A stretch of 64,000 nucleotides of DNA from Salinivibrio kushneri (GCF_005280275.1 NZ_CP040021.1:769001-833000), one strand, 5' to 3'. Positions 19,076 through 32,360 are shown, numbered from the stretch's first letter. Notes: a model not told the origin generated them from the sequence alone. Program-made: numbers and translations.

Positions 19076-19834
19076 TTAATGGCGCCCCAATGAGGATTTG
19101 TGTTTATCCACCCACATAGCGGTTGCGCCGCATACTGCCGCAGGCATCACCAGTAGGTTGAGAAAAGGAGTCATGGTAAACAGCATGACTATTGCGCCAA
19201 AGCTAAGCGATGCGCCCCGTTGTTGGTTTAACGTCTGGCGCATGGCGGGAAACGACACCTTGTGATTATCGAACGGATAATCACAGTATTGAATCGCCAT
19301 CATCCACGCGCTAAACAAAAACCAGATCACTGGCCCCACGGTTTGTCCAACCGCGGGGATCCATAGCAGCAGTAAAAAGCCTAATGCTCTGGGGATGTAG
19401 TAGGCGAGTTTTTGCCACTCTCGTTTCATCACCCGCGGGATATCTTTAATGATACCAGCCAAGCCATCATCCGGTGCCCGTGTGCCTGACAGCTTTGCCT
19501 CCACATGCTCGGCCAGCAAGCCATTAAAGGGCGCGGCTATCCAGTTTGCCAGTGTGCTGAACACGTAGGAGAATACGACCAAGATAGCAATCACCACTAA
19601 AGGCCAAATCAAAAAAGAGAGCCAGGACAACCACTCAGGTAGACTGGCCATCCAATGTTCGATCCAGTCACCCACCTGCGAAAGCAAATAGATGAACGCG
19701 CCACCCAGCAGCAACACATTGATCAAAATAGGAATGATTACAAACCGGCGTAAGCCGGGTGCCATCATCAGAGAAAAGCCTTGGAACAGATAACCAGCAC
19801 CACTTTGGGGGCGAGGGCGAGCATAATTCGCCAT
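19076..19834 (-). CDS. cysZ: Sulfate transporter CysZ
   Basis: A 252-residue inner-membrane protein that imports sulfate for cysteine synthesis. Hydrophobic segments are near 30-55, 70-95 and 140-175, with a final one near 205-235. It begins [37 protein letters not shown], the CysZ/EI24 start. The ATG at 19834 has a perfect AAGGAG 6 bases upstream; the open frame extends to 19879 but without homology. Divergent from zipA, as in E. coli. Confidence 0.93.
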   Translation of the reverse strand: MANYARPRPQSGAGYLFQGFSLMMAPGLRRFVIIPILINVLLLGGAFIYLLSQVGDWIEHWMASLPEWLSWLSFLIWPLVVIAILVVFSYVFSTLANWIAAPFNGLLAEHVEAKLSGTRAPDDGLAGIIKDIPRVMKREWQKLAYYIPRALGFLLLLWIPAVGQTVGPVIWFLFSAWMMAIQYCDYPFDNHKVSFPAMRQTLNQQRGASLSFGAIVMLFTMTPFLNLLVMPAAVCGATAMWVDKHKSSLGRH

Positions 19835-20143
19835 GATATCTCCTTGAGAACAATGTCGGTCACAACAAGCCGCATACATGCGGTCGATACAAAAATAACG
19901 GTGTGCGCTATATTACGGGGGGAATCATTGCGATGACAACGACCCAATAATGGGAAAGTTTAACGATTTGTGTGTCTTGATTCGTTAAATTCTCCCCAAC
20001 TTTTGATACAGTTAACTAAGTTGACCATTAACGCATTGCGTCAGCCAACAGGCCCCGCTTATGATCACACTAACCTTTGCAACCTGGTTGGCGTTGTGAC
20101 ATAAGCGAATCAAAACGCTGAACATAGATAGATTTGAGAATCG
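19835..20143. promoter_or_regulatory. cysZ-zipA divergent intergenic region (309 bases)
   Basis: No gene seen. Two inverted repeats stand out. TTTAACGA (19959-19966) matches TCGTTAAA (19982-19989) with 15 bases between. CGCTTATG (20056-20063) matches CATAAGCG (20100-20107), with inner TCACA/TGTGA and AACC/GGTT pairs. TTGATA and TTGACC occur at about 20002 and 20024 on the plus strand but without a clear -10. Promoters for both genes must lie here. Confidence 0.4.
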
Positions 20144-21106
20144 ATGATGCAGGAATTGCGCCTTGTACTGATTGTGTTGGGGGCACTAGCAATCGCAGCT
20201 TTGCTTTTGCATGGCCTCTGGACAAACAAGAAAGAAAAGACGACCAAGTTTGGTGAAAAGCCGTTGGGAAAGCTGGATGACGACAGTGACGATCAAAAGT
20301 TTGACCAAGATGGTATTGGCGCCGTCAGAGTCGTCAGTCGCGCTAAAAGCGAAAGCGACAAACCTGTGCGCCAAGAGCCAGCGATGAACTTTGGGGAGAA
20401 ACCTGACGTCGACCCCTTGTTCGCTGGGCAACCTGGCCCCCAGTCTGAACCTGAACAACCCCTGTATCCTTCAATGTCCGCCACTGACGATGAACCTTCG
20501 TTTTCAGCCGCCACCCCGCAAGCGGCAAATCACGATAATGAAGAACCAGAGATGCCGCAGGCACACGCGACCATGGCTGATGATGAGCCATTAGCGCCAG
20601 CGCAAAGCGCGCGTCAAGGTGATACAGAAACGGCTGAGCAGGGCGAGTCGCAACACAGTGATGAATCGCCACAGGCGGATGAAGCCGCGGATGAGACAGA
20701 AGTGCTGGTTTTGCATGTGCACGCGAACAATAGTGACGTATTCACTGGCCTTGAACTGATCCCGATCCTTGAGCAATACGGCCTCCGTTTTGGTGATATG
20801 GGTATTTATCATCGCCACTCTGATCTATCGGGGAGTGGAAAAGTCTTATTCAGTGTGGCCAATATGGTCAAACCCGGTACCTTCGATGTAAGCCATAGCG
20901 AAAGCTTTGAAACGCCGGGTATTAGCTTTTTCATGACCCTGCCGTGTTACGGTGAGCCAGAGCAAAACTTTAAGCTTATGCTGCAAACGGCCCAGCAAAT
21001 TGCGGACGAGTTGGGCGGATTAGTGCTGGATGATTCACGCACCATGATGACCCCGTCACGATTGGATGAATATCGCGAGCGCGTCAAAGCCTTTATGGCC
21101 AAATAG
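20144..21106 (+). CDS. zipA: Cell division protein ZipA
   Basis: A 320-residue essential divisome protein that tethers FtsZ to the inner membrane. The topology is classic: an N-terminal transmembrane helix (about 5-25), a charged and Pro/Gln/Glu-rich linker (30-185) and a C-terminal FtsZ-binding domain (about 185-315) starting EVLVLHVHANNSDVFTGLELI. Length is close to E. coli (328). It has consecutive ATGs at 20144 and 20147. It is followed by ligA, as in E. coli. Confidence 0.95.
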   Translation: MMQELRLVLIVLGALAIAALLLHGLWTNKKEKTTKFGEKPLGKLDDDSDDQKFDQDGIGAVRVVSRAKSESDKPVRQEPAMNFGEKPDVDPLFAGQPGPQSEPEQPLYPSMSATDDEPSFSAATPQAANHDNEEPEMPQAHATMADDEPLAPAQSARQGDTETAEQGESQHSDESPQADEAADETEVLVLHVHANNSDVFTGLELIPILEQYGLRFGDMGIYHRHSDLSGSGKVLFSVANMVKPGTFDVSHSESFETPGISFFMTLPCYGEPEQNFKLMLQTAQQIADELGGLVLDDSRTMMTPSRLDEYRERVKAFMAK

Positions 21107-21166
21107 CCTGCGCTAACGCGACCACGGTTTAAGCATACAGCGGGACATGGCTCCCGCTGTCTGTGA

Positions 21167-23227
<2,061 letters not shown>

Positions 23228-23393
23228 CTTTATCCATCACGCTGTGTGCGAGCGACTCGAGCGAATCATCGCGCACAGGTGCAATAGTTTACATGGCCAT
23301 GTTCCGTGTCTGAGCATGGCCGGATTGTGGAATTTACCTGTACTGGTAAACTAACCGTTACATATTATTCTCAGCACTGGGATAGGGATCCTA

Positions 23394-24818
23394 ATGACGA
23401 TTAAAACCCGCTTTGCCCCCAGCCCAACCGGCTTTTTGCATGTTGGTGGCGCGCGTACCGCACTTTACTCTTGGCTAGCAGCACGCAGCCAAGGTGGTCA
23501 ATTTGTGTTGCGTATTGAAGATACAGATATCGAACGTTCAACCCAAGAAGCCATTGATGCCATTCTAGAAGGCATGAAGTGGCTGGGCCTTGATTGGGAT
23601 GAAGGGCCGTACTACCAAACGAAACGCTTTGATCGCTATAACGAGCTTGTTGATCAGCTGTTGGCAGAAGACAAAGCCTACAAGTGTTATGCCCCCAAAG
23701 AGCTGCTAGAAGAAATTCGTGAAGAGCAAAAAGCGAATGGCTTGAAAGCACGTTACGATGCCAATCATCCTAAAGTGATGGCGGCCAACAGCCAAGCAAA
23801 CGCTGACGACCCACACGTCATTCGTTTCCGTAACCCCAAAGACGGCAAGGTGGTGTTTGATGATAAGATCCGCGGTCGGATTGAAATTGCGAACAGCGAG
23901 CTTGATGACTTGATCATCCGCCGTACCGACGGCAGCCCAACCTACAACTTCTGTGTGGTGGTTGATGATTGGGATATGGGGATCACCCAAGTGGTGCGTG
24001 GCGAAGACCACATTAACAACACCCCGCGTCAGATTAATATTTATGAAGCGCTGGGTGCGCCTGTCCCTGAGTTTGCCCATTGCTCGATGATCCTCGGTGA
24101 CGATGGTGCCAAGCTGTCTAAACGTCATGGTGCAGTGAGCGTCATGCAATACCGCGATCAAGGTTTCTTGCCACAAGCACTGCGTAATTATTTAGTGCGT
24201 CTGGGCTGGTCTCACGGCGACCAAGAAATCTTCTCGATGGAGGAGATGATTGATTTCTTCTCCCTAGAAGCGATCAGTAAGTCAGCCTCTGCCTTTAATA
24301 CGGAAAAATTGCGTTGGCTGAACAACCATTACATCAAAAATGGTGATCCGGCTGAGGTCGCGTCACACTTGCAGTGGCACCTGGATCAACAGGGTATTGA
24401 TGCGTCCACAGGGCCGGCTCTGACTGACGTGATCCAGCTGGTGGGTGAGCGTTGTGACACCCTAGTGGAGTTGGCCGAGCAAAGCCGTTACTTCTATCAA
24501 GACTTTGATGAGATTGAGGCAACCGCCGCCAAGAAACACCTGCGTCCAGTCGCGCTTGAGCCATTGCAAGTAGCCAAAGGCAAGATTGAAGCGTTGGATG
24601 AGTGGACAGTGGATGCTCTAAAAGCCGTGATCGCGGATACCTGTGCCGATCTCGATGTTGGTATGGGTAAAGTTGGTATGCCATTGCGTGTTGCAGTCAC
24701 TGGTGGTGGTCAATCACCCTCGGTGGATGCGGTGATGCACCTGATTGGTAAAGACCGTGTGGTGGCGCGTATCGATCAAGCCATCAAAGTGGTTGAAGCT
24801 CGAGCCGCACAAAGTTAA
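23394..24818 (+). CDS. gltX: Glutamyl-tRNA synthetase
   Basis: A 474-residue class I aminoacyl-tRNA synthetase. The HIGH-type motif is in [19 protein letters not shown] near residues 7-20 and the KMSKS-type motif is [10 protein letters not shown] near 240. Its product charges tRNA-Glu and also supplies the Glu-tRNA used by hemA (41125) for heme synthesis. The start is the ATG at 23394 with GGGAT upstream. A strong terminator follows at 24846. Confidence 0.97.
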   Translation: MTIKTRFAPSPTGFLHVGGARTALYSWLAARSQGGQFVLRIEDTDIERSTQEAIDAILEGMKWLGLDWDEGPYYQTKRFDRYNELVDQLLAEDKAYKCYAPKELLEEIREEQKANGLKARYDANHPKVMAANSQANADDPHVIRFRNPKDGKVVFDDKIRGRIEIANSELDDLIIRRTDGSPTYNFCVVVDDWDMGITQVVRGEDHINNTPRQINIYEALGAPVPEFAHCSMILGDDGAKLSKRHGAVSVMQYRDQGFLPQALRNYLVRLGWSHGDQEIFSMEEMIDFFSLEAISKSASAFNTEKLRWLNNHYIKNGDPAEVASHLQWHLDQQGIDASTGPALTDVIQLVGERCDTLVELAEQSRYFYQDFDEIEATAAKKHLRPVALEPLQVAKGKIEALDEWTVDALKAVIADTCADLDVGMGKVGMPLRVAVTGGGQSPSVDAVMHLIGKDRVVARIDQAIKVVEARAAQS

Positions 24819-24845
24819 AAAAGTCGCCAAACCGCGGCACAATCA

Positions 24846-24871
24846 AAAAAGGGCGCTGCGGCGCCCTTTTT
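24846..24871 (+). terminator. Bidirectional terminator between gltX and uraA
   Basis: AAAAAGGGCGC (24846-24856) pairs perfectly with GCGCCCTTTTT (24861-24871) around TGCG. T-runs follow on both strands, so it serves both convergent genes. Confidence 0.92.
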
Positions 24872-24890
24872 AAGTGTGTCATCGCCTGTC

Positions 24891-26141
24891 TTAATGCGAC
24901 TCTTCTTCCATCTGTGCGCTATCAACGATGTGGTTCTCGCCCATTTGACGAGGCAGCACCCAGTTAAGCACGATGGCGACCAAGCCACACAAGCTGATGC
25001 CTTGTAAGCTGAAATCGCCAATGCCAAAGGCCATCCCGCCAATCCCAAAGACCAAGGTGACGCCGACAATCGCGAGGTTGCGCGAGTCGTGAAGATCTAC
25101 TTGATTGCGAATCAAAGTATTCAGACCCACGGTAGCGATAGAGCCAAACAGTAGGATCATAATGCCGCCCATCACCGGCAAAGGAATGGTCAGTAGTAGG
25201 GCTCCCAGTTTACCCACAAACGCCAGCACAATGGCGGTGATCGCCGCGTAGGTCATTATTTTCGGATTAAATGCTTTGGTGAGCATCACCGCGCCGGTGA
25301 CTTCACTGTAAGTGGTATTGGGCGGAGCACCAAACATGGATGCAGCGATCGTCGCCGCGCCGTCACCTGCCATGGTGCGGTGCAAACCGGGCTTTTTCAG
25401 GTAGTCTTTACGGGTGACATTGGAAATTGCCAGCATATCGCCCACATGCTCCACCGCGGGCGCAATGGCCACGGGGATCATAAATAAAATGGCGTTGATG
25501 TTAAATTCTGGCAAGGTAAAGGCAGGCATCATCAACCAGCTGGCATTGGCTACCTGGGTAAAGTCGACAATGCCCATCACCAGGCTGGCCACATAGCCAA
25601 CCGCAATACCGGCCATAATGGGGACCAATTTGAAAAAGCCCTTGGCAAAGACACTGACCGCAATGGTGGTCAGTAATGAAAGCAGGGAAATCCAGATAGC
25701 GATATCACCGGCGATGAGTTGCTCACTGCCGTCGCCACTTTTACCCAGCGCCATATTGACGGCGGTAGGGGCCAAACCAAGCCCAATCACCATAATCACA
25801 GGGCCTACCACCACGGGAGGAAGCAATTTGTGAATAATGTCTACGCCTTTCACGCGAATAATGCCCCCCATGATGAGGTAGATAACCCCGGCAGCCATTA
25901 GTCCACCCATGGTGGCGGGAATACCGAAATTGTTAACGCCGTACAGAATGGGAGCAATAAAAGCAAAAGAAGAGGCGAGAAAAATAGGAACAGAGCGGCG
26001 GGTAATAACTTGAAAGATTAGGGTGCCTATTCCGGCACCAAAAAGTGCGACGTTTGGGTCAAGCCCGGTTAAAAGCGGGACTAACACCAAGGCTCCAAAT
26101 GCGACGAACAGCATTTGTGCCCCTTGTAAAACTTGCATCAT
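24891..26141 (-). CDS. uraA: Uracil permease (NCS2 family)
   Basis: A 416-residue nucleobase:proton symporter with about 12-14 hydrophobic segments. Family signatures are PVIMVIGLGLAP, PAVEHVGDMLAIS near 240, and NTTYSEVTGAVMLTK near 290, close to E. coli UraA. GGAGGTGAG precedes the double ATG (26141). In E. coli and many Vibrio, upp (uracil phosphoribosyltransferase) lies next to it; here it stands alone and upp is not in this window. Confidence 0.88.
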   Translation of the reverse strand: MMQVLQGAQMLFVAFGALVLVPLLTGLDPNVALFGAGIGTLIFQVITRRSVPIFLASSFAFIAPILYGVNNFGIPATMGGLMAAGVIYLIMGGIIRVKGVDIIHKLLPPVVVGPVIMVIGLGLAPTAVNMALGKSGDGSEQLIAGDIAIWISLLSLLTTIAVSVFAKGFFKLVPIMAGIAVGYVASLVMGIVDFTQVANASWLMMPAFTLPEFNINAILFMIPVAIAPAVEHVGDMLAISNVTRKDYLKKPGLHRTMAGDGAATIAASMFGAPPNTTYSEVTGAVMLTKAFNPKIMTYAAITAIVLAFVGKLGALLLTIPLPVMGGIMILLFGSIATVGLNTLIRNQVDLHDSRNLAIVGVTLVFGIGGMAFGIGDFSLQGISLCGLVAIVLNWVLPRQMGENHIVDSAQMEEESH

Positions 26142-26401
26142 GATCTCACCTCCAAAAAAAATCGCGCAATGCTAGCACAAAGCGTTTCTGTGATTCCTGT
26201 CATGTTTTTAAATGTGAGACCGATAGCAAATAAATGATGTAACGGATTTCATTGATAGGAGGGAATCGTGAAATAGACCGTTTTACAGTGGCACCTATCA
26301 CTATATCGCGTTTGCCCTATCTTTTTTACAAATGAGGATTGCTGAACCTAGAGTTGTCAGCTTATGATCGCTGGACTCCCATTTATCCATGTGGAAAGAC
26401 T

Positions 26402-27562
26402 ATGAATCGATTTGTGTTGGCCTTCATTGCCTGTATATGGTTGCCTAGCGCGCTGGCAAACGACCTTTATCACGCCAGCGTTCCGCTTGATAATGGCGCG
26501 CAAACCTCCCAACAAGCGGCAAAAAAACAAGGGTTAAGTGCCGTTCTGACCAAGGTGTCCGGTCAGCGGAACTTGTCTGACAACCCAGCGGTTAAACAAG
26601 CGCTGCAAGAGGTAGATAGCCTAATCACCCAGCTCGGTTATGGTGAACATGAGCAAGGAGCGGATGGCGCGACGCAGCGCACGTTAGAAGTTGGGTTTGA
26701 TAGCCAGCAGGTGCGTGAAATATTGCGTCAAGCGGGGCTCCCATTGTGGGGAAGTCCGCGCCCGTCGGTGCTGGTGTGGCTGGTGGATGACCGCGGCCTT
26801 GAACGGCAAATTATTTGGGAGCAAAGTGAGCGCCCAGTGATAGATGAGCTGCGCCAAGCGGCGGCATTACGTGGGTTGCCTGTGCTTATTCCTGTGGGCG
26901 ATTTTGATGACCTGATGGCGATTTCGAGCAGTGATTTGTGGGGCGGGTTTATTCAGCCCGTTGAACAGGCCAGTGAGCGTTACCAACCAGACGGTATCGT
27001 GATTGCCAAACTGACCGACCAGGGGATTCGCTGGCAGCTTTTTCCTGAAGCAAACCAAATGCAAACCAATCAAACGCGCGGCCAGGCAAGCGATGCCAGC
27101 GCAATGATTCATTCATTGGCCGACTATTACGCGCAGCAAACCGGCGTCATCCTGGATCAAGACGAAGACAGTGCGTCTGTGGTTATTGCGATTGGCGGCA
27201 TTGAGAGCGGAGATGATTACGTCGCACTCGAGAAAACACTGGCAAACTTGAATGCGGTACAAAGTGTACATTTACGCAAGCTTAATGATCACACCCTGGT
27301 ATTCGATGCGCAGTTGGCCGCGTCACAGCAAGCTCTGATTAAAGAGCTAACCGCCAACCGAGAAGTGCGGTTGATGACCATGCAGGAGCAAGAGGCTTAT
27401 ACGGCAAGGACATCGCCAACCGCCAGCGAGTCGGCAAATACCGCGCAGCCGGCTGTTGAGCTGGAACAAGGTGATCAGGCGGTCGAACAGGGGGAGAGCG
27501 ATCTTGTTCCCGAGCCACAACCGTCGGCGGAAAAGCGTCTGTGGTTTGTTTGGCAGCCGTAA
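26402..27562 (+). CDS. DUF2066 periplasmic protein
   Basis: A 386-residue protein with a signal peptide (MNRFVLAFIACIWLPSALA, cleavage about residue 19). The rest is soluble with many Gln and Asp residues, and the C-terminal 45 residues are acidic and low in complexity (AVELEQGDQAVEQGESD). It matches DUF2066, a gammaproteobacterial family of unknown function. I use the ATG at 26402 (GGAAAG upstream) rather than 26339 because the signal peptide begins there. Confidence 0.75.
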   Translation: MNRFVLAFIACIWLPSALANDLYHASVPLDNGAQTSQQAAKKQGLSAVLTKVSGQRNLSDNPAVKQALQEVDSLITQLGYGEHEQGADGATQRTLEVGFDSQQVREILRQAGLPLWGSPRPSVLVWLVDDRGLERQIIWEQSERPVIDELRQAAALRGLPVLIPVGDFDDLMAISSSDLWGGFIQPVEQASERYQPDGIVIAKLTDQGIRWQLFPEANQMQTNQTRGQASDASAMIHSLADYYAQQTGVILDQDEDSASVVIAIGGIESGDDYVALEKTLANLNAVQSVHLRKLNDHTLVFDAQLAASQQALIKELTANREVRLMTMQEQEAYTARTSPTASESANTAQPAVELEQGDQAVEQGESDLVPEPQPSAEKRLWFVWQP

Positions 27563-27585
27563 CAATGTACTGGCAACGCCACGCT

Positions 27586-27616
27586 AAAAAGGCTAGCCAA
27601 TACGGCTAGCCTTTTT
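27586..27616 (+). terminator. Bidirectional terminator after the DUF2066 gene
   Basis: AAAAAGGCTAGCC (27586-27598) pairs perfectly with GGCTAGCCTTTTT (27604-27616) around AATAC, with T-runs on both strands. It separates the DUF2066 gene from the convergent SYLF gene. Confidence 0.92.
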
Positions 27617-27658
27617 GATGCGCAGATAAGGCGTTTTACGCTCTGTACGCGTCAGTGA

Positions 27659-28237
27659 CTACCAGTTGGTAGGAGTAAATTGTTGACCGGCGAGGGCGGC
27701 TTCTACCATCAGTCCTCCCTTTGCATGGGTAAAGACAGTCAGGCCATTGACGTAATAGGCTTTCGACTGACGGTTACTGGCGGAGGCTGAGGTGCCAGAG
27801 GTACCGGTTTGCGCCGATGCCCCCTCGGTCAATGCGGTGGCAGACGCTTGCGCGCCGAGTTCCACTTGCCCTTGCATAAAGCGGTCATACGCTGGTTTGT
27901 CTTTAAAGAAAACAATTTCACTGAACGCTTGGCCACCAAAGGTCAGCCCGACCGATACCTGTTTGAGCGCCGCGGCACTGACCGGCGCATCTTGACGATA
28001 AACGACGCCCTTACCATAGGCACCACCTACCCAAAAACCCCCTTTGCCGACAGAAGGAAAGACGGCATAGCCGTAGGCGTTATCAAAAAAAGGTTGGGTT
28101 TGTGGGTACTGCTTAAATTGTTCGCGTGCGAGGTTGGCTTGACGCACCTGGTCTTGCTGCGAGCTGGTCGCGCAACCGGTCAATGCCGTCAGTGCGACAA
28201 TGACCAATGCAAACCAGCGATGAGAACGACGTAACAT
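27659..28237 (-). CDS. SYLF/YSC84-domain lipoprotein
   Basis: A 192-residue predicted lipoprotein: the signal peptide ends with LTGC (Cys22). The domain starting at about residue 45 (QTQPFFDNAYGYAVFPSVGKGGFWVGGAYGKG) is a SYLF/YSC84 domain, a lipid-binding fold found from bacteria to yeast. A Ser/Thr/Ala-rich insertion (about 137-158) interrupts it. A role in envelope stress or lipid handling is plausible but unproven. Confidence 0.8.
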   Translation of the reverse strand: MLRRSHRWFALVIVALTALTGCATSSQQDQVRQANLAREQFKQYPQTQPFFDNAYGYAVFPSVGKGGFWVGGAYGKGVVYRQDAPVSAAALKQVSVGLTFGGQAFSEIVFFKDKPAYDRFMQGQVELGAQASATALTEGASAQTGTSGTSASASNRQSKAYYVNGLTVFTHAKGGLMVEAALAGQQFTPTNW

Positions 28238-28310
28238 GGTTATCTCCTTATGGCGTTAATCTAAATGACCAAAAGCACAATCAGGTTACGTCAGTCTCTT
28301 GCTGGCAATG

Positions 28311-29876
28311 TCAGAGGTTTGTTGAGATTTTACTTGGTTTACGGGTATCGCGGCGCCAAACCATTACGCCCAAACAGCCACTGATCATGACCCAAAGCCA
28401 CAGCGGCGTATTGCCCCATTGGCGGTAAGGCGTGATGCCTTCTGTCCCGGTTATCTGCGTGGTCAGCACCTGGGTTTCAAACTGAGGCAGCGTCGCTTCA
28501 AGCTTGCCGTGCTCATCCACCAAGGCCGTGACACCGTTGTTGGTGGCCCGTATCACTGGTAGGCCAAATTCAAGTGCGCGCATTCGAGCAATTTCAAGGT
28601 GTTGCCAAGGGCCAATTGAGCGACCAAACCACGCATCATTCGATAGCGTAATAATTGCGTCGCTGTCCGCGTTCAAGTTGTCGCGGATTTGCGCGGGAAA
28701 GGCTATTTCATAGCAAAGCGCGGTAATGTAGTCCCAGCCGTTGGCGGGCAGGGCGGGCTGAACCGGCTCACCTGGTGAAAATGATGACATTGGCAGGTTA
28801 AACAGCGGCGCGAGCGGGCGTAATAGCCCCTCAAAGGGCACAAACTCGCCAAACGGTAGCAAGTGATGCTTGCTGTATTGGGTGGGGGCCGGATAGCGAT
28901 ACGCTGGCGTCCCTGCGCCCAGTGCCAGTACATTGTTAAAGTACGCGCCCTGCTCATTTTGGTCGAGCGCGCCAGTGATCACCGTGGTTTGATTATGCTT
29001 GGCGGCTTGATCAAGCTGGGAGAAAAAACGGGGCAGTTCGCGTTCTAGAGCGGGAACGGCGGCCTCTGGCCAAATAATGACATCACTGTCCCAATGCTGG
29101 CGGGTTAAATCCAAGTATTTCATCAGCGTCGGCCAGCGTTGATCAGAACGCCATTTCAGCGCTTGCGGCACATTGCCTTGAATTAACGAAATTTGCTGTT
29201 GTTGGTCGGTTTTTGTTACCCAGTTAATGCTGCCGAGGCCATAGCTGACCGCGACCAGCCCTAATCCCGCGGCGACCGCACCATAACGTGCTTGTCCTTG
29301 CCAGTGACCCCAGCGAGGCGTGATGAGTGCGAGCAGGCCTGCCAGTACGACCAACACGAGTGTGATCCCCTGTACCCCGAGCACAGGAGCAATGCCAGCC
29401 AGTGGGCTGTCGATTTGGCTGTAGCCAGGCCATAACCAAGGAAAGCCGGTAAACACCCAGCCTCGAAGCCAATCAATCACCAGCCATAAGGCGGGGGCGA
29501 GGATTAACCACTTGATACCGGGCTGACGAATGGACAGCTTGTTGACCAATGCGCTAAATAACGCCGGGTAGAGGGAGAGATAAGCAATCAGCAGTGCCAT
29601 CAACGACAAGCCGGCGATGGCAGGCATGCCACCAAAATGATCGATGCTGACGTAAACCCAGCTAACGCCGGTGGTAAATTGGCCGAGTCCCCAGCAAAAT
29701 CCCAACCACGCACTGCGCTTGGGCGAGGCGTTTTGTAGCAGGGTGAATAAGCCCCACAAGGCAACCAGCATCAATGGCCAGTACGAGAAGGGAGAAAAAG
29801 CGAGGGTGGCGGAGGCACCAAAAGCGGCAGCCAGTAATGACTGCCCGCTTTGGTATAAACGGTTAGGCGTTTTCAC
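28311..29876 (-). CDS. lnt: Apolipoprotein N-acyltransferase
   Basis: A 521-residue inner-membrane enzyme that adds the third acyl chain to lipoproteins before Lol sorting. About six N-terminal membrane segments are followed by a periplasmic nitrilase domain (from about 225). The catalytic triad is visible as Glu in IWPEAAVP, Lys in the [16 protein letters not shown] region, and Cys in [10 protein letters not shown] final membrane helix ends the protein. It overlaps corC by 14 bases, as the last gene of miaB-ybeZ-ybeY-corC-lnt. Confidence 0.95.
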   Translation of the reverse strand: MKTPNRLYQSGQSLLAAAFGASATLAFSPFSYWPLMLVALWGLFTLLQNASPKRSAWLGFCWGLGQFTTGVSWVYVSIDHFGGMPAIAGLSLMALLIAYLSLYPALFSALVNKLSIRQPGIKWLILAPALWLVIDWLRGWVFTGFPWLWPGYSQIDSPLAGIAPVLGVQGITLVLVVLAGLLALITPRWGHWQGQARYGAVAAGLGLVAVSYGLGSINWVTKTDQQQQISLIQGNVPQALKWRSDQRWPTLMKYLDLTRQHWDSDVIIWPEAAVPALERELPRFFSQLDQAAKHNQTTVITGALDQNEQGAYFNNVLALGAGTPAYRYPAPTQYSKHHLLPFGEFVPFEGLLRPLAPLFNLPMSSFSPGEPVQPALPANGWDYITALCYEIAFPAQIRDNLNADSDAIITLSNDAWFGRSIGPWQHLEIARMRALEFGLPVIRATNNGVTALVDEHGKLEATLPQFETQVLTTQITGTEGITPYRQWGNTPLWLWVMISGCLGVMVWRRDTRKPSKISTNL

Positions 29877-30735
29877 TGTTAACTTCGCTACTGTCTGGGA
29901 TAGTGACTTGTAGCTGAATGATACGACGACTATCGGCGGCCGTCACTTTAAAGTGATAATCACCAATGTCGACTTCTTCACCGCGATCAGGGAGATGACC
30001 AAAGCTGGTCATCACCAGACCACCGATGGTGTCTACCACATCGTCTTGGAATTGAGCACCGAAATGCTCATTAAAGTCTTCCAGGGTCGTCAGGGCTTTG
30101 ACCGAGAAGGTATGACGGCTGAGCTGGCGAATTTCCTGCTCGTCTTCGTCATCGTACTCGTCTTCGATCTCACCGACGATCTCTTCGAGAATGTCTTCAA
30201 TGGTCACAACCCCTGACACGCCCCCAAACTCGTCAATGACAATCGCCATGTGATAGCGCTCTTCTTGGAACTCTTTGAGCAAACGATCCACGCGTTTACT
30301 CTCAGGTACCACCACAACGGGGCGTAACACTTTTTCGATGTCAAAGTCTTCGGCATCTGGGCGCAGGTAGCGCAACAAATCTTTCGCAAGCAAAATGCCT
30401 TCAACATGGTCTTTGTCATCACTGATCACAGGATAACGAGAGTGTTGGGCATCAATAATAATATTAATGATCGCTTCCAATGACTGCGATCGTTCAACGA
30501 TTACCATCTGCGAACGGGGTATCATGATATCTCTCACACGCATGTCAGAGATTTGCATTACACCTTCCAGCATGTCCCGAGTGTCATGATCGATCAGGGC
30601 GTTTTGCTCTGAGTCTCGAAACAAGTCCACCAGTTCTTGTCTGTCTTTTGGGTCAGCTTGGAAAAACTGACCCAGCCGCTCGAAGAAGGTCTTCCTACTC
30701 GGACCGTCTGAGTTTTGCGAATTATCGTCGTTCAT
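29863..30735 (-). CDS. corC: CorC/HlyC-family CBS-domain protein
   Basis: A 290-residue cytoplasmic protein linked in enterobacteria to magnesium and cobalt efflux with CorA. Two CBS domains lie at about 70-190 ([18 protein letters not shown] and [24 protein letters not shown]). The C-terminal CorC_HlyC domain is about 205-280. The very acidic linker [11 protein letters not shown] is typical. Overlaps lnt and follows ybeY by 18 bases. Confidence 0.92.
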   Translation of the reverse strand: MNDDNSQNSDGPSRKTFFERLGQFFQADPKDRQELVDLFRDSEQNALIDHDTRDMLEGVMQISDMRVRDIMIPRSQMVIVERSQSLEAIINIIIDAQHSRYPVISDDKDHVEGILLAKDLLRYLRPDAEDFDIEKVLRPVVVVPESKRVDRLLKEFQEERYHMAIVIDEFGGVSGVVTIEDILEEIVGEIEDEYDDEDEQEIRQLSRHTFSVKALTTLEDFNEHFGAQFQDDVVDTIGGLVMTSFGHLPDRGEEVDIGDYHFKVTAADSRRIIQLQVTIPDSSEVNSENA

Positions 30736-30753
30736 TCAATTTCATTCAGTTGG

Positions 30754-31224
30754 TTAACGCTCGATGAAGTCGTTAGCATAAGGGTCACTGACCCCCATAG
30801 CGGCGAGAAGCTCTCGCTCCAGCGCCTCCATTTGCTCGGCTTCATCATCCTCAATATGGTCGTAACCCAGTAAGTGTAAGCTACCATGGACAACCATATG
30901 TGCCCAATGATCCATCAGTGCTTTGCCTTGTTGTTGTGCTTCTTGTTCAACAACTTGGCGACACACGACCAAATCACCGAGTAAATCAATCTCCACCCCA
31001 GGAGGGGCATCAAACGGAAAAGATAACACATTTGTGGGTTTATCTTTGCCGCGATAATCGCGATTGAGGCTTTGGCTCTCGCCTTCATCGACGATACGTA
31101 TCGTCACTTCCGCTTGGGGCCGAGCGGTGCGCACCGCCTGCTCAAACCAAGCTTGGAGCTGATCGTCACTGGGCAAGCCTTGTTCGCTTTCACAGGCAAT
31201 TTGCACATCGACATAGTAGCTCAT
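30754..31224 (-). CDS. ybeY: Endoribonuclease YbeY, rRNA maturation factor
   Basis: A 156-residue zinc RNase required for 16S rRNA 3' maturation and ribosome quality control. The UPF0054 signature [16 protein letters not shown] contains the three metal-binding histidines (about 116-126). The start ATG at 31224 overlaps the ybeZ stop by 4 bases. Length (156) matches E. coli (155). Confidence 0.95.
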   Translation of the reverse strand: MSYYVDVQIACESEQGLPSDDQLQAWFEQAVRTARPQAEVTIRIVDEGESQSLNRDYRGKDKPTNVLSFPFDAPPGVEIDLLGDLVVCRQVVEQEAQQQGKALMDHWAHMVVHGSLHLLGYDHIEDDEAEQMEALERELLAAMGVSDPYANDFIER

Positions 31225-32306
31225 GACGGATCCTGTGAGTCAGTGGTGGCAGGCTGCGCAGCCACTTGCTGGGCTTCACGCGCTTCTCGACGACGTGCCT
31301 CGGCTTCTTTTCGCGCTTTGGCGTCTTCCGCTTCCCACTTATCGTAGGCTTGAACAATGCGGGTGACCACATGGTGGCGGACGACATCATCTGCTTGGAA
31401 AAAGTGGAAGCTAATTTCGTTCACGTCCGCGAGTACCTCAATCGCATGGCGCAGGCCTGAGCGCGCATTGCGCGGTAAGTCGACCTGGGTCACGTCACCG
31501 GTGATCACGGCCCGTGAATTAAAGCCAATCCGCGTCAAGAACATCTTCATCTGCTCGACCGTGGTGTTCTGGCTCTCATCCAAGATAATAAAGGCATCGT
31601 TCAAGGTTCGGCCACGCATATAAGCAAGAGGTGCCACCTCGATCACGTTACGATCGATCAATTTCTCGACCCGTTCAAAGCCGAGCATTTCAAAGAGCGC
31701 ATCGTAAAGGGGACGTAAGTAGGGGTCGACCTTTTGGCTCAAGTCACCGGGCAAAAAGCCCAGCTTTTCACCGGCTTCAACCGCAGGACGCGTCAGGAGG
31801 ATACGACGGATCTCTTGACGCTCAAGCGCATCCACCGCCGCCGAGACAGCAAGGTAGGTTTTCCCCGTCCCCGCTGGGCCGATACCAAAGGTGATGTCAT
31901 GATTGACCATGTTGGCGATGTACTGCGCTTGGTTGGGCGTACGCGGTTTGATCACCCCTTTTTTGGTCTTGATGTTGATTTCTTTACCGTAAGGAATGCT
32001 CGACTCGGTGTTTTGCTCCAACACGCCCGACTCTTTGATCGCCAAATGAATCGCTTCGGGCTCAATGTCTGGCGAGCTACCACGCACAGGGGCGGTGTCG
32101 ACGTATAAGCGCTTTAAAATATCGACCGCGGCATTGGCTGTATGGGGTTTGCCCATCACAGTAAATGCATTATGGCGGTGGCTAATTTCCACACCCAAGC
32201 GACGCTCAAGCTGTTTGATATTATCGTCAAACGGGCCACATAAGTTGGCAAGACGGGTGTTGTCGGCAGGTTCTAGGTTCAGGTCAAGAGAGATGATTTT
32301 AGACAA
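31221..32306 (-). CDS. ybeZ: PhoH-family ATPase YbeZ
   Basis: A 361-residue PhoH-like ATPase, partner of YbeY. An N-terminal KH-like region contains [21 protein letters not shown]. Walker A is [11 protein letters not shown] (about 142-152) and Walker B is FIILDESQN. The start is a TTG at 32306 with GAGGATAAT upstream; no ATG in the frame fits the family N-terminus. The C-terminus is rich in Arg/Glu/Ala. Coupled to ybeY by a 4-base overlap. Confidence 0.92.
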   Translation of the reverse strand: MSKIISLDLNLEPADNTRLANLCGPFDDNIKQLERRLGVEISHRHNAFTVMGKPHTANAAVDILKRLYVDTAPVRGSSPDIEPEAIHLAIKESGVLEQNTESSIPYGKEINIKTKKGVIKPRTPNQAQYIANMVNHDITFGIGPAGTGKTYLAVSAAVDALERQEIRRILLTRPAVEAGEKLGFLPGDLSQKVDPYLRPLYDALFEMLGFERVEKLIDRNVIEVAPLAYMRGRTLNDAFIILDESQNTTVEQMKMFLTRIGFNSRAVITGDVTQVDLPRNARSGLRHAIEVLADVNEISFHFFQADDVVRHHVVTRIVQAYDKWEAEDAKARKEAEARRREAREAQQVAAQPATTDSQDPS

Positions 32307-32360
32307 GATTATCCTCGCTTTCGGCGCCGGTTACCCGGCGCCGTTGAATTGATGAACGCG

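Noticed and set aside
23250-23330. Hairpins TGTGCG/CGCACA and GGCCATG/CATGGCC between ligA and gltX as terminators
   Set aside because: Neither is followed by a T-run and the loops are long; I list no terminator here.
26186-26216. CRP-like half sites (TGTGA...) upstream of uraA
   Set aside because: The second half-site does not match and spacing is wrong for a CRP dimer.
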